Assembly: GCA_026874595.1 (NCBI GenBank)
Contig: CM049310.1
Location: 34,101,558 to 34,165,557 of the forward strand
Direction of reading: 5' to 3'
Source: Sipunculus nudus
Taxonomy: Eukaryota; Annelida; Sipuncula; Golfingiida; Sipunculidae
Length of the DNA stretch: 64,000 bases
The notes below the pieces were generated by a model. That model was not told the DNA's origin, did no database searches, and saw only the letters and a list, made by a program, of their open reading frames with translations. Of the stretch, positions 46,776 through 60,289 are shown in pieces. Every line of letters starts with the position of its first letter. Position 1 is the first letter of the stretch. The translations under genes were made by a program, and so were the position numbers.

Positions 46776-49700
46776 TCAATAACTTTTTATTACTTATTAT
46801 CGGTGGCTACGTCTCACGCCACGCTCAGAGTGTATCCGGAGGTCTTGTACCGTTAGGAGGAGTGGGAATGCGAAAATGGAAGTCAAATTGACAAGCAAGT
46901 AGATCGTTTCCCTGGCGCGCCTTGATGATCTGTAGTTTTCGCGTCGAAAGAACTAAATATGTTGTTTTGTCAACAAAAATCAAATATAAGACAGAGGCTA
47001 CAACAGGAACTGGAACCTTGCTGTTAATTCAAGATAGAGTTATAACAAAACATGAGCTTATTAAAACTAATCTTGCTATACTTATAAATAAATTCACAGG
47101 AAATGTATACAGATTTGAGCTTCATATTCGAAAATAGAAAGATTGATCATGATGGGCCTCGCCTAAACTCTGCAAACTTCTTTGGCGTAGGCAACAACTC
47201 GTGAATTTAGATTGTGCCATCATGATGAAATTACAATTTGATTTTTTTATATTTGTTTAGACTTTTTAGGCCGAGGGGACTGTAGACTCGTAATAAAGGT
47301 CGGATGCCACCACCGTCAATGATAATATAGATGTATTATGTGTCATAAAGTATCGCCTCTGTCGATTTTGATGGACACCCGTCATTATTCTCCTGAATGA
47401 ATGCCTGTCTGTCATTATAATATTAATTAATGACAAGTTTATAAAAGTCATTAATGTAAACCTCTGGAAAGTTCAGTTTGTTTGACAGAAGCCAACACAG
47501 GATAAGATTATGTCGGGCTTTTTTTTTCCTGACGCTCGCATTTATGCTGATATTACAAACATCCATGCAGCAGATCAACTATACATTTGTGTAAAATATT
47601 TTCTCAGGCAATATCGCCTTCAACTCCCTCCTCATCATATCAGTTAAAAGCTTAAAGAAAAAAATATATATTTATGAAATTGAATAAGACATTCTCTCAT
47701 TTCCGATTAACCCTTCCTTGACAAAGTAGTTTGATAATCATTCATATATCAAGTTGAAAAACACACACAGAAAGTCATTAACACACAGGTTGATGGCACC
47801 TTATCCGTGAATAACGTGTTTAATTTTTATGGATGGAGATTAACACTGACGTAGAGTTGTGTCGCAGGTGTTATATCAAATCGAGACCACCTGTCCCTGA
47901 ATAGAAACCCACGATGAAGGCCTCCAGCAATAGCCCGCACTGTCGCTTCCTATAAAAATATAGTTTAGTGGACCTTGGGATATCATCTCTTGTTCAGTTT
48001 AAAATACTCTAACAGTAGCATAAGATCTGGATAAGTTCTTTAATCGATAGTGTGGCCATCTTATTCACGAGATTCATAAACACGACTTTAACCACAATAA
48101 TACTCATAAAAACGGCCACATCATATCAAGCAGAATATAATATCAAGTACAAATGTATTACATTTTTTATGGAACGTGTTCTTTTCTCTAACATATCATT
48201 CGGTTTAGTCACCGCGCCTTGACTGAAATATTACCGGGTGATCTTAGTAAATTCCAAGCTGAAATCATTTTCACATTCATCGTCAGGGGGCGTGCGCTAC
48301 AATGAGCAAGGGATGTACCTGGTCTTCACCATATTTTTCTAAGGGCAGTACGGGCACAAGCAAGTTGTTATTGACCGAAATTGGCAATTGCTCTTGAAAA
48401 AACTTTTTTCTAACTTTATTAAGAAGTTTTTGATATCTCATAAGTGGATAAGCTGTTAAACAAAATATTAAAGATAGTGGTCTAGATTAAAATGATAATT
48501 TCATCTACAGTTGCTTATCATCCATATGCCACACATTTTAAATGGATGTGATCAGTAAATTAAAGGGTTGAGGATTTTACAACCAATATATATATATTTT
48601 TTAAGAGTATACGCACTGCGCGACCGTTACGACCGTCTTTTATTTTTATGAGTCTTAAGAGCCACCATTGCAGTCAGGATTTAGGTAGATGTAACCAGGT
48701 TCATGCAAGAGATTATGATAGCAAACTGGCCTTCCAACTATAAGCTTTTTGAAAAATAATTTTGGATATATCAAATACGATGTTTTGTCCATATCATTGA
48801 CCGAATTATCATTTATTGCAAACATATGTCGTAAGTATGATGGGAAGGGTCTATTAATATAAGATGTGTTACGTAGTGTATACCCCAGGGGGACATATCA
48901 TACACACACAAAAACTTAAAATTACCTGAAATTTGCCTACACTTCAAATGGCTAGCCAACCGTTAGGTGTTCATAAATGTTTGTCTTTCTTTATAACTGG
49001 TCTCTGTTAAAAAGAAGTCCGTGTTATTAAAACTTTACACAAAATTTATACAACAGCTGATTTATTCAATCTAATTGTGACGCTTTTATTGAGGTGTTAA
49101 TTGATGATCAGATATAAATTAAAAAAACAGAATACTCTGCAGATACATGTTTACGATATATGCTACAATTTTGTACCACGTTAGACTGCCAAATCATCAT
49201 CTTTTTTTGGAACCATAAAAATCCTGTATCTTTTAAAACCCCAAATGTAATAATAATTTCAACTGTTCATATTATTATGAGTAGCAACACGGCAGTAACT
49301 GCATCCCACTGTGCGACTGAGCTACCAGATATCACAACTGAAAAGATAATTGAATCATGTGTTTATTTATGTTTATTGTTTTTAATCACAATATGAAGAA
49401 TGAAATATTATAAAATGACAAAAATAAATTATCTTAAAACTGTTTCTTTTTCTACTTTTTGGAAATTCGTCTGACCACTTTCGATACACAGTTTATTTCG
49501 ATGTCTGAAAATTTCCCACTCCATTGCATTCGTGTTGGATGCACTGTTGTCATGGAAAATGACCACACCCCTCGTAGTGCTTTATGTTGATCTTGTCATT
49601 CTATAGTCAAATATATGGCCTAAGTCCGCCTGAAACAAAATATAAACAACCTTGTTGATGATGTAGCCTGCTGATAGTGATATTGCAACAATACATGAGA

Positions 49701-51285
49701 GGTTACAGAAACAACCGAAAACTTGAATCTATCGTCTTCACTGAAGCCACATTTGAATAAGTATATTCAAAGTAATTATTGACAAAATTTACGTTTAGAT
49801 CAGCCACCACGGTTTCGTTGGTGTTAAATAGACCAGTTCACATAGCACGCCAAATGCTAGCTATGCGACGCTGAAAGAGGCTCCATCGAGTGCAAAGAAC
49901 TCGCGTCACGATTATAAAATAGTGTCTTGTACTCACGAAATCTGAAAGATCCATGGGGACATCATATCTACCTGTCCTAATTGTATTCAAGTTTTAAACC
50001 TGTCGAATAATGCGTGGTCTAATATGCCTGTTCTGTCCTAACAGGCTTGTTGTTGTTTTCCCAAGCACATACAAGCCTAGTTTTAAAATGACGAAATAGC
50101 CGTTCAAAATGGCGAAGTTTATGGTAAATGCCGATAATCCTGTCTTACACCCGGTTCTGTTTTTAGCCTACAAGTTGTAAACTCACGACAAATATGTCAG
50201 CTACATGGTTTTCTAGCGGAGGTAAATAAAATTAGACACCTTCGATAGGTATGTTCAATTCTCACTACAAGTAGAGAATTATTTTAATCCAGCGTGGACC
50301 ATATACTTTCAGAAAACAACTTCCCAACTCTATACTGAAGGCCCTTGAAGAAGGCAGATGTTTGAAAGACAAGGAATATGTGACTGACTGCGATAGAAGT
50401 ATATTTGCGGTCTTCGCTCTATAAAGCCAAAGAGTCAACACGGTTATATTTTATAGAGAAAACTTATGTCATGGTGGTTTTTGCTTTTACATATATTTCT
50501 GACGTCAACATTTATTTCACTTCCTGATATGAGAACATTGTTTTATGGGAAGGACTTCTTTTTTTATTATGGCAATATTTAGATTCATTTTTTAAATAGC
50601 AGTATCCGTCGCCATTCCAGTTATGGTTTTTAAAAGTAATCATTGCCTGATCATAGCTTATAGGTTCTCGGACCTGTGTTCTTCTGAACACTTGTTACTC
50701 ACTTCTGTTGCACCCTCTTATCGTCCCTTCGTGGTTCAAAGAAATTTAACAAACTGTATGTACTCAGGGGGTATCTCTGCATCCTTTGATTGACTGCCAT
50801 GTTGACTTTCATACAACGACCAGAATGTTTCTTATAACATTTTATTAATCCCGAGAAAATCCTTATGAGGACGTAGGTTCAAAGTTGTTATGCTGAGCAA
50901 CAAACAAATACATCAATACACATTCATGCACATTGAAACTTCTGAAGAGTTGGTATGTCCTTTTTTTAATTCCAAAACACGCTTTTGATTGACAAATGCA
51001 TACATATCTCGTTAATTTTAAAACAAATTACAAAATGTTTTCCACACGTAACTGAATCCTTAATAATATATATAAGCACAGGAGTCCCTATGTCTTCTTT
51101 TCACGGGACACTTGTCTCCGACTGGAAAACCTGGATTTACAATACGCTTTAAATCTATAGCGCTGCCGAAGATAATTAACTATCACCCGAATTGGCGTTG
51201 ATTAGTCGTCCCTTGTCAGAATGAGATCAATATCAGCAGAAACCATAAAAAACATACATATCATGTTTAATGGTTATTGATTTTA
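46776..51285. other. Long intergenic stretch, no gene recognised
   Basis: A+T-rich throughout. Frames at 46922-47137, 47266-47451 and 49160-49396 have no domain. No paired inverted repeats or arrays noticed. Confidence 0.5.
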
Positions 51286-51440
51286 CATGGATTGAACAAA
51301 CAACTATTATAACTTATCAGGGCACTGTGCATGACTCAGGGGATGGCGTTCGGTAGTCTGCAAGGGTGAGAAAACCATCGACACTGGACGGGTCACTACA
51401 ACCCACTCTCACGGATTGCACCCGGTTCAGCTTTTACAAT
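51286..51440 (+). mobile_element. SINE-like copy
   Basis: Shares CATGGATTG…ATGGCGTTCGGTAGTCT with 44903-44977, with an A-box-like ATGACTCAGGGGATGG and a following CACCCGGTTCAGC that could be a worn B box. No target duplication resolved. Confidence 0.5.
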
Positions 51441-53438
51441 TCGTTTATCGACTCGACTTTACATGTACACACAAACAATCACGCTATTTTGTCTCGTGTT
51501 TTGTCAAGTCACGTCAGATACAGTCTATTGAAACAGATATATCAGCTGAAATAAAAAAAAAAATATTCAATGCTTTTCAAACATTACAATGAGATTGGCG
51601 CAGATTAAAAATTAATAGTACTAATAATTTAAAATATAATTTGGTATGTAACTAGAAAAAAACCTTCATGTACTATATATTCCTATAAATCACTATCGCC
51701 ATAACACGGGTATCATACAATGAGAATACGAAGTATAATGGCAATTTACAATTCATTGTCAGAAACAGGGACATCCTCCTGTCTCTAACATTCACCCTTT
51801 GAGATTATACTAGCTTATGGTGCCTGGTCATCATTTTGCAATTGAAGAACAGTTTAGTTTCATCCCTATACGACAGATGGCGCTTCAGTGTGATAACGTT
51901 TCGTTAAATTGTTTTAATTTTAGTAGAAAGTACAACGGCAGAGGTGACAGGTGAACAGTAGGTTCCACAGGTCATAGGAATAAAATGCCAAAAGATAAGT
52001 TGTGAATTAAAATACATTATATAAGGGAAAAGATAAATTTATTTAAAACCATGCTTCCCAATATTTTATTAATAGAATCAAAGTGTGTTTGTTGATGCTG
52101 TAGGAATCCCTCGAATCAGAATGAGTAACTGCTTTCTGATTTTATATATGTCGTAGTTGCCAACAGATGGCGCTGCGATAGCCTTAAAAATAATTTTATC
52201 TATTTCTTGATTTATGGTGAAATATAGAAAATGACCCACTTTAGGGAAAAAATGTTGCATCATTCCCGAAAGTTCAAGGACTAGAACATACATGTCAGGG
52301 GCGTGGCAGTCCAGTGCGATCGCCATCAATTATAAAATAAATAAATTATGATAAACTATTATTAATTTGCTTTTCGTAGAGATGCGGATAACCTTAACGC
52401 TTGCAAGATGGCAGATCTGCATGGTTTGCCCCACAGAATAAATGGATTGCCCTGATTGGAATTCTGGTTGGATTCCAAGAACATGAAAAATTAAGCCAGA
52501 AACAGCATTGTCATATTATTTCAACAGCGCTTTATGATTTCACTAAATTAATATATGATGCCGGGCAACAGAGGATACCGCGTTTGAAAAAAAAACGTAT
52601 CTGAGACGAAATGATTGCCTTTTATATCATACATGATATATCTTTAAAAAGGGAATAATAATTTGAAGTACGCCTGGCATATACATTTCTGGAATTGTGA
52701 CAGCCATTCAAGTTTGACTATATTTTAGATTTATGAGATTCAAACACTGTGTAAGAGAGTTGGCCCGCAAACTTAAGAAAACTGGACATTAGAGGAGAAA
52801 CCGGGAAATGGGCTTACAATGTGTTTATTACCGCTGGATAACATACCTTCAAAGCGGGGAGGCCAACTTTTAACACGTGGACAGACACCTGTTAACTGAG
52901 CAATACCTATCCTTTTTATGTCTGGAAAGAATGATCTTTCACATTAAAGAAAAATAATTAGATATCGTTTGCAAAAAAAAAAGATTCATTTTCGAAAAAG
53001 AGAATTCTTTCAGCCTCATATATTTGACTAAGCAAGGTGCAGTAAATGTGCATACGAACATTTTAGGAGAATAAGCTTAAGAATCTTTTATTATTATTAG
53101 TTTTGCTGAGAGCGCCACTAAAATTTTCAACATAAGACATTTCCTCTCTGCTTAAGAAAATCAAGAGCCGATCAGGTATATATTTCTGTCTCATGTTAAG
53201 ATCCTAAATTTATGTGAGTATGAAGTGACTGAACTCTTAATGATGGAATATTTAAAAAATGTATACAACTGTTTAAAAACAGTATGAGGGTACATTTTTC
53301 TAGAAATATTATAACACCATACTCAAAATAAGTTAATACTTGAATACACTTTAAACGTGTCAGCAGTGAGATTAGACATATATGTCTTCATATGAAAAGT
53401 TAAATATGAAGAGTTAAGCATTATTAGTATAGCCTCAC
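51441..53438 (-). other. Intergenic or downstream part of the lectin gene
   Basis: Lies 3' of the lectin exon at 53439. A further phase-1 exon is expected here or beyond, but none was recognised. ACAGATGGCGCT-type words occur at 51876 and 52163. Confidence 0.35.
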
Positions 53439-53636
53439 CAGCACATGGTATCCTGCATATGAAGTGCTCTGACCGGCTACAAGTCACGTCGGACCACTTG
53501 TATTGGCTTGGAGCTTCGGTGGTGACACACTCCTCGTGTTCGTTATCCGGCTCATTTGGTGACCATTGTGTAAAAGTCACGACTATGCTGGGTTGCCATG
53601 GTAACACCATGACATCGTTGGTCGGGTTATCGTAAC
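53439..53636 (-). CDS. C-type lectin domain, C-terminal exon
   Basis: On the minus strand the exon follows a strong acceptor (CACTCTCTTCAG, ending 53637) and ends before a donor (GCTG|GTGAGG at 53438). It is 198 bp, phase 1 at both ends. The peptide carries the second half of a C-type lectin fold: VTFTQWSPNEPDN, then EECV, then YKWSDVTCSRSEHFICRIP. EPD stands where the family's EPN/QPD sugar- and calcium-binding triplet lies, and WSD where WND lies. The two final cysteines of the fold (ECV and VTC/FIC) are present. An extra Cys follows (RIPC). It joins in frame to the exon at 60423-60632. The predicted protein is secreted or membrane-bound and binds glycans with calcium; EPD in place of EPN makes specificity uncertain. 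Downstream exons were not found. Confidence 0.88.
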
Positions 53637-55299
53637 CTGAAGAGAGTGTTGTCATTATTTGGGGAGCTTGGTATACAACAGTTAAACAGCCAAAGCAAGA
53701 TATACTTTACGGTGTAGTTAACCCTATTCGTGCAGTGGAATAATTGGAATTGTGCGGTTGTAATTAAGGATCTTTGGTTTTAAAGTCTAATCAGTGGTGT
53801 CAGTTTATCTTCCGGGAGGGGGAGGGGATGACGCGCAGACACAGACACACATATGTAAACCTTTCTAGCGTCTGTATGACCCATTCAAATATATAATTAA
53901 TCATATTTTATAAGTAAGCATAAGGTTTTAGAAAATAATGTATTATGTTTCAAGTAGAAGATAATTCAAGTAGAAGTTGCCAATATATGGGACACAAGAA
54001 ATTTTTGTAAAATGACGAAATGTCTTTTAGCTATATGTCAACTTACATATAATACAGCTTTTAATCAGGAAAGTTCAGGCCCGTGCAGTCTATATGGCGC
54101 CTCCTGGTGGCAATTAAATTCTTAAAAATGTGGAAATTTGATTTGTCTCTGTTGTTAGCTTACTTTGTTTAAATCAGAAGGAAGGGATAAGCTCGGGTTC
54201 GGGCGGAGGAGTTTTCAAGGACACAAGAACGTTGAATATGCTGGAAGATTCATTTGTCCTAAATTTATATGATTTTACTGGCGTGTAGGGAAAAACATCT
54301 AGAAAAATCCACCGGGCTGATATATTTAGCACGAGGGCGCCATTTCCTTGTAAAATTGGGGGATGGGTGGGTGGGACTTGAGCTGAGATCCTATTTTTAT
54401 GGGAATAATACATTCTCTTAAATGTCAGTGTGTGTGCGTGGGGGGGGGGGGGCGGGATAGAGTAGGCTATAAGTCCCCAGTGGGTTGAGAAGAGTGTGTG
54501 TCATGTCACCCCTGTCCCAACCAAACTGTGCCGTTATAATAAATAACCAAACTTATATTTATTTGCTTACACCCTGCAGGGTTCTTACAGGTTCGGTATT
54601 ATATTCCATTGGTTGTTTTAAATATGAGTATCTTCTTCTGATTCTTTCTTTTTAATTATAAACCTAAACATAAAAGACGTGCATGTGCCGGTGGTGGCTT
54701 ATTTTCATTTTGTTTATAAATCCTGTGTTCCTTCAGGCAATGGCTATTATAATGTCGACCGCCAATTATTCACAGAAGCATATAGATTTTTATTATCATG
54801 AAAAGCCAATCATGCATGCGTTTTAAATGCGAACTATGAAATATTCAACATACTAGCTACAGTAAGCTTGGTCTTTTTTATCACATCCGGTGGGTGTCCT
54901 TGGGAAGTAAACAAAACGCTTTCACGGTTGCTTCGATCTGTTCTGTAGGACATGGTGCAGGCTGATCTATGTTAGCCGTGAGAATGTTTACATAAAAATA
55001 GGTAGGGAGATTTTCACAGAACAACAGCAGTCATCAATACAGCTTCCCCTGTAGATCTATATATATATATGCGCATTAAATTGCCTTTGTTATTAGTGGG
55101 GATCCAGATGGGTTCTCGGCGTGCGGCCCCCATTGAGCTATAATATCTCTCATTTATCTTATTTTCCCAATTTTCTTGATTAATATTCATTTTTCATATT
55201 TCTTTTTATTAATTAACAATTAGATTTTATTTAAGGCATCTGCAGTTTATTACTTTTAAATTCATAAGTTGAGGATATTTATGAAAAGCTGCAGAACAG
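53637..55299 (-). other. Lectin intron, 3' part
   Basis: Intron sequence with a G13 tract at 54440-54452; no exon recognised. Confidence 0.6.
54440..54452 (+). repeat. Poly-G tract (13 G)
   Basis: Follows TGTGTGTGCGT. Confidence 0.95.
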
Positions 55300-58100
55300 C
55301 TGTAGAGCACCAGGGCCTGTTTTGGGTCGACCTTGAACAATCTCTTGGCTCCTCTGGTAATACCTGTAAATTGAAATTTTATATCCTAATTCTGAAGAAA
55401 TATAATTGTTAAATATTAAACCTCTCTACAGTTTGACTGCATAACGCAAAGACATAAGAGACCAGATTTTCAGGAGCAGAAAATCCACACCATTCGATGA
55501 TGTGGCGTCGTCCGGCGTCCGGCGTCCGGCATCTGTACGTTTACCTATACTATCTTGAAAACGGCAAGAGTTGGCATCACGAAATTTTATGCAAAAAATT
55601 AGCCATCTAAAAAACTCCATGGGATTTTGCATATTTTTGGCTAACTGCATTTCTTAGATTTTACAAGGAAAAAGCTAAAAACAGCTTTAAAAATCTTCTT
55701 CTCCGAAACTGTTCAGTCAAATTGTCCAGTATTTCACAGAAATGATTCCTGAAACAATATCTCTCAAGTTTGTTCGAATTGTTTGAGTTCGGTGATTTTT
55801 GGCCGAGTTACCGGAAGTTGCACTGTCATCTGTCCAAAAAAGCATACTAAAATTACAATTTCAGAAACGGCTGAAGCTATCATCACCAAATGTTAGCCAA
55901 TGTTGGTCACATGATCACATGAGTCATATCTGAAATTGAGGTATTGCTGGCGCCACCTCCATCGGCCTTTTTTTTGTACGGGGGTCATCAGACCCCGTAT
56001 CATACTGACGGCTACTAAAAAATTTTCCTCTGAAACCCAACAGCCAAATTGTTTACTATCGCACAGAAATGATCCTAGGGTAGTGTTTTCTGAAGTTTGT
56101 TCAAATCGTCTCAGTTCAGTGACTTTTGGCTGAGTTATAGGAAGCTGAATTTAGTCATATGCCATAACAGCCCATTTTAGCTCAGTGGCTACAAAGATCT
56201 TCTTCTCAAAAACCACAGGGCAAAATTCTCAAATCTCACACATTAATTATCCTTAGATCTTGATAATTCAGGTTTTTTCAAATGGTTTTGTTAAAGTGAT
56301 TTTTGGCTGAGTTATGGGAAGCTTCACTTAGCCATTTTGCTTAATTTTCCCATATGAGTTATAAACCTGCAATACTTTTTTACGCACTTAGGCCAATTTG
56401 TTTAATATTTTACAAGAATAATCCCCTTAATAATTCTTGTAATAATTGTCTTTTATGGTTCCAAAGAATGAATTTTGGCTGAATTATAAAGATTGAATTG
56501 AGTCATTTTACCTGTATGTTAGCTTTGTGAAGCAGATACATCTAGCCTGAAACCAGTTTATCAGCATCCGTTACATCATGCCTCTAGACATTAAGATGTC
56601 AGGTTATCTATGGTTAATATAGACAAGAATGTTTTTTAAAAGCTTTTAGAAAATGTAGATTTATGATTTTAGGTATTCCTCATGCCAGGCAATGTTTACA
56701 ATCACAGGTATACAGCTCCCTGTGGGTATATAAAGACGGCTGTTCATGGATTATAAATAATTGGTATCCATAATCAACTTAATTCAAGATTTTGCCGTCA
56801 GTGAGATGTATCTGTATTATAATTTTGCATTCAATATGCATCTGAAGTAATTTTTAGCGAACCTGTGAGCTAATACGATGGTGTGGCAGCGTCCGTCGTC
56901 CGTCGTCTGTACGTTAACCCATACTATTTCGAAAACGACTGGAGCTAGCATCATGAAATTTAATGCAAAAAAATAGCCATCTGAAAAACTCTGCAGTTTC
57001 TCAGATTTTATAGAGAAAAAGCTAAAAATCTTCTCCTTCAAAACGGTCTATAGCCAAATTGATCAATATTTCACAGAAATAATCTTTTATACCATCTCTC
57101 TCAAGTTTGTTCGAATGCTTCAAGTATGGTGAATTTTGGCCGAGTTACAGGAAGTTGAACCTAGTCATCTGTCCAAAAAAAGCATACTAAAATGACAATC
57201 TCAGGAACGGCCGGAGCTATTATCACCAAATTTTATGCCAGTGTTGGTCACATGAGTTATATATGAAATTCAGGTATTGTTGGCGCCACCTGCATTGACC
57301 TTTTTTTTTTGTACGGGGTTCATTAGTCATCTGTACATTAACCCATAATTTCTCAGGAAAAGCAGGAGCTACCATCCCCAGATTACATGTAATAATCTGT
57401 CACATGTCAAATGTTGTGAGATTCAGCTTATTTTTTTGCTATCTGCATTTACTTAGATTTTATAGGGAAAAAGCTGAAAAACCTTTAAAAGTCTTCTTCT
57501 TGTAAACGGTCCAGCCAAATTGTTCAATATTTTACAGAAATGATCCCAGAGGCAAGCCCTCTCAAGTTTGTTCAAATGGTTTGCATTTGATGAATTTTAG
57601 TGGAGTTACACAAATTTGAACAGTCATTCGGCCAATAAACATAATAACATAGTAATCTCAAAAATGACAGAAGCTAGCATTACCAAGTATTGTGCAAATG
57701 ATGGTCACATGACTCATATTTGAAGTTGCAGATTTTGTGGTGCCACCTACATTGACCTGTTTTTTTATGGACAAAAACCTCATAATTTTAGCCTCTTTCA
57801 CCTTAAAATGTTTATGATGAAACTGTCAAGTTGAATCGTTCAATTTTTCTAAAGAAATACCCTAGGACATAGTTCTTCAATAATATCAGAAAAGCTTAAG
57901 TTGGTCTAATGGCTATTATTATGTCTATTTTAAATTAAGGACTGCAAAACTGTTCTTCTACAAAATTATTACTTCAATGATAACTTCTGTAACATGGCAC
58001 ATAAATTATTCTTAGGTGGCCTTTGTTCAAGTTTACTTGAATGATTTTTGGCATAATTATTGGAGCTTTAACAATGAAAGAACTGCATCTTTTATTATTC
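55300..58100 (+). repeat. Nested degenerate repeat block in the lectin intron
   Basis: Larger units run from CTGTACGTTTACC (about 55533), CTGTACGTTAACCC (56916) and CTGTACATTAACCC (57331) to a GGCGCCACCT[C/G]CAT or GGTGCCACCTACAT end followed by T-runs (55945, 57278, 57736). The first two are preceded by stacked GTCCGGCGTCCGG or GTCCGTCGTCCG. Inside and between them a subunit of about 170-180 bp recurs: TCTTCTTCTC…AAACGGT, GCCAAATTGTTCAATATTT, ACAGAAATGATCC, CTCAAGTTTGTTC, GATTTTTGGC[C/T]GAGTTA. Copies are near 55695, 56017, 56202, 56384, 57028 and 57490, with worn ones to about 58070. Confidence 0.8.
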
Positions 58101-58139
58101 TAGATATTTTGATAAAAAGTTTATGAATATGTCAGCTTG

Positions 58140-58870
58140 AAAAAAAGGCATTTTAGCTCAAATGTTTCAGTATGTGTAAACAGATTTCCCAACAGGCCAA
58201 GATTGTGTCTGTATCTTTAAACAGGTTGAGAAACTGCCAACTGTTTCAGATTTGGCAATAGATCAATGGTTCATTCAGTGGAGCTAGATATAGGTCAAGA
58301 GTTCAATCAGTGCAGCCAAGCACAAGGCATGTGATTCCCTTATGGGTGACATGTGAACACCTAATGGACACCATGTGATCACCTCATGGGTGTCAAGCCC
58401 CTCAGGGCTGGATGTTGAGCCAGCCTGTGAGCTTATGCAATGGTGTGGCTTCTATTTCAGATTTGGCAACAGGCCAAAGGTCAGTCTGGATCTATTCATA
58501 TCTTTGGCAGACTGCCAACTGTATCAGATCAGGCAACAGGTAAAGAGTTCACTCAGTGCAGCCAGGTATAAGTCAGGAGTTTACTCAGTGAAGTAGCTGT
58601 ATCCTATTTATAGCGTTGGCAGACTGCCCACTGCATCAGTTTTCGCACCAAAGTTCAGCCTGGATCTATTTATAGCTTTGGCAGACTGCCAACTGTGTCA
58701 GATTATGCAACAGGTCAATAGTTCACTCATTACAGCCAGGTACAGGTCAAAAGTTCACTCAGTCTAGCCAGGTGCAGGTCATGAGTTTACTCAGTGCAGT
58801 AGCCTGAGCCAGCAAATTTGTCACAGTTCACTCGGGGCAACTACCTTTCTCACCTAAGCCTGGTCAGCCC
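58140..58870 (+). repeat. Second degenerate repeat block, TTGGCAGACTGCCAACTG motif
   Basis: TTGGCAGACTGCCAACTG, itself a small inverted repeat (TGGCA-GAC-TGCCA), occurs near 58505, 58617 and 58679, with a worn copy near 58224. GTTCACTCAGTGCAGCCAGGTA occurs four or more times. Unit spacing is irregular. Confidence 0.8.
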
Positions 58871-58929
58871 CATGCATCAGACTCAAGTCTGATATATTGG
58901 CCTGATATTTGACCTGTCTATGTGTCTTT

Positions 58930-59260
58930 GATGGCTTTCTCGATCACAAGACAGGTGTCGCCACCTACAATGACTTTTGCACAGTGTATGTGCCTGCTTA
59001 TTTCTATAGAGGAATTTGATATATCAGCCTGAAATTGGGCATATTTTTACATATCGAATAGCTTTGTCATATACAAGACTGGTGGTGCCACCTACAACAA
59101 TTTTTGCTCAGTGTGTTACCCTGCTTATTTCTCAGGAGGGGTTTGATATATCAGTCTGAAATTGGGCATATGTATATATCTCTGATTGCTTCGTTGTATA
59201 CAAGACTGGTGGTGCCAGCTACAATCATTTTTGTGTTGTGTGCACCCATGCCAGAATTTC
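58930..59260 (+). repeat. 127-bp tandem array, three units
   Basis: GCCACCTACAA (or GCCAGCTACAA) lies at 58960, 59087 and 59214, exactly 127 bp apart, each preceded by AAGAC[A/T]GGTG. Same family as the 30.3-31.4 kb array but more regular and therefore younger or better preserved. Confidence 0.92.
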
Positions 59261-59598
59261 AGCAGTGATGTTTGTGTAATTGTTTCTTATTCATAATGTT
59301 TAGTACTTGCATTGTTCATATACATGAGAAGTCATGATCCAGGATTGAAGCATTATACCTAGTGTATTACCCAATGCACAGGTTCGCATTAGGCCTGTAG
59401 GCCTTGTTTGTAAAAATAGCCTCAAAATGTCCTCATTATACTGAACATTCAAAAAATTTCCCAAAATGGGAGGGGGAAATCCCCTCTCATACCCTTCCCA
59501 TGTACCTGTAATTAACCTTCATTAAAAAAAAGTTGTATGTTAGCAAATAAAAAAAAATCTATATTTTCATACAATAAAAATATATAACGTATAGTTAC

Positions 59599-59600
<2 letters not shown>
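59261..59600. other. Lectin intron, nothing recognised
   Basis: No exon or structured element seen. Confidence 0.5.
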
Positions 59601-59633
<33 letters not shown>

Positions 59634-59659
59634 GCACACACACACACATATATATATAA

Positions 59660-59720
<61 letters not shown>
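59601..59720 (+). repeat. (TA)n-(CA)n-(TA)n microsatellite
   Basis: TA 59601-59632, CA 59633-59648, then TA with ATAAA interruptions up to the MITE. Confidence 0.95.
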
Positions 59721-60286
59721 GTAGAACCTTGAATTTCCGTATCTCGTCTTCGTAAATTCGTTTATCCGAAATTAAAACCGGGAAACCAAAATTTACCTCT
59801 ATTAACCGAAAAGTAGAAATACGACATTCAGGAATTATATTTTTCCAATTTTTTCTCTCTTTTCTTTCGCCTCAGAAATTTTAATGTAATAAAGTTTTGT
59901 TTCATCACAGGCGATTTTTTTTGTCAAACATCATCAACATAGGTAAACAATACAGAATCAATATCAATAGTAGTAATATTTTCCCAAATTTCCTTAATAG
60001 GTTAATGATCGCTTTTGTCTGTACTCACCCGATCACCTGCCCATGTACTGATGTAACACTGTCCCCCATATTTGTATAAAGGTTACTTGCAATTCACTTT
60101 AATCGTTTAGTGATTTATATAAATGGTCTACATCTAAGGTATTTATGAAGTCTACCTTCTTCACCAGCGATATTTGAAAGTTATAATAGAATAGTTATTG
60201 AAAACAATGGTGTACCTCGCATATCCGTAACCTCAAATATCCGACCAAACGTTATGTCCCCTAAACCTTTCGGATATTCGAGGTTC

Positions 60287-60289
<3 letters not shown>
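59721..60289. mobile_element. TA-flanked MITE inserted in a (TA)n tract
   Basis: Termini are GTAGAACCTTGAATTTCCG at 59721 and the inverted form (reverse complement GTAGAACCTCGAATATCCG) ending 60289. They match at 17 of 19 positions, with TA on both sides. The ends are followed by subterminal copies of CCTC[G/A][A/C]ATATCCG in alternating orientation. No transposase frame remains in 569 bp. TA target, GTAGAACC ends and subterminal repeats place it with Tc1/mariner-pogo non-autonomous elements, related in style to 28890-30104. Confidence 0.85.

Noticed and set aside
52078-52329. Possible further lectin exon downstream of 53439
   Set aside because: No cysteine spacing or fold motif, and phase and splice signals do not fit a phase-1 exon.
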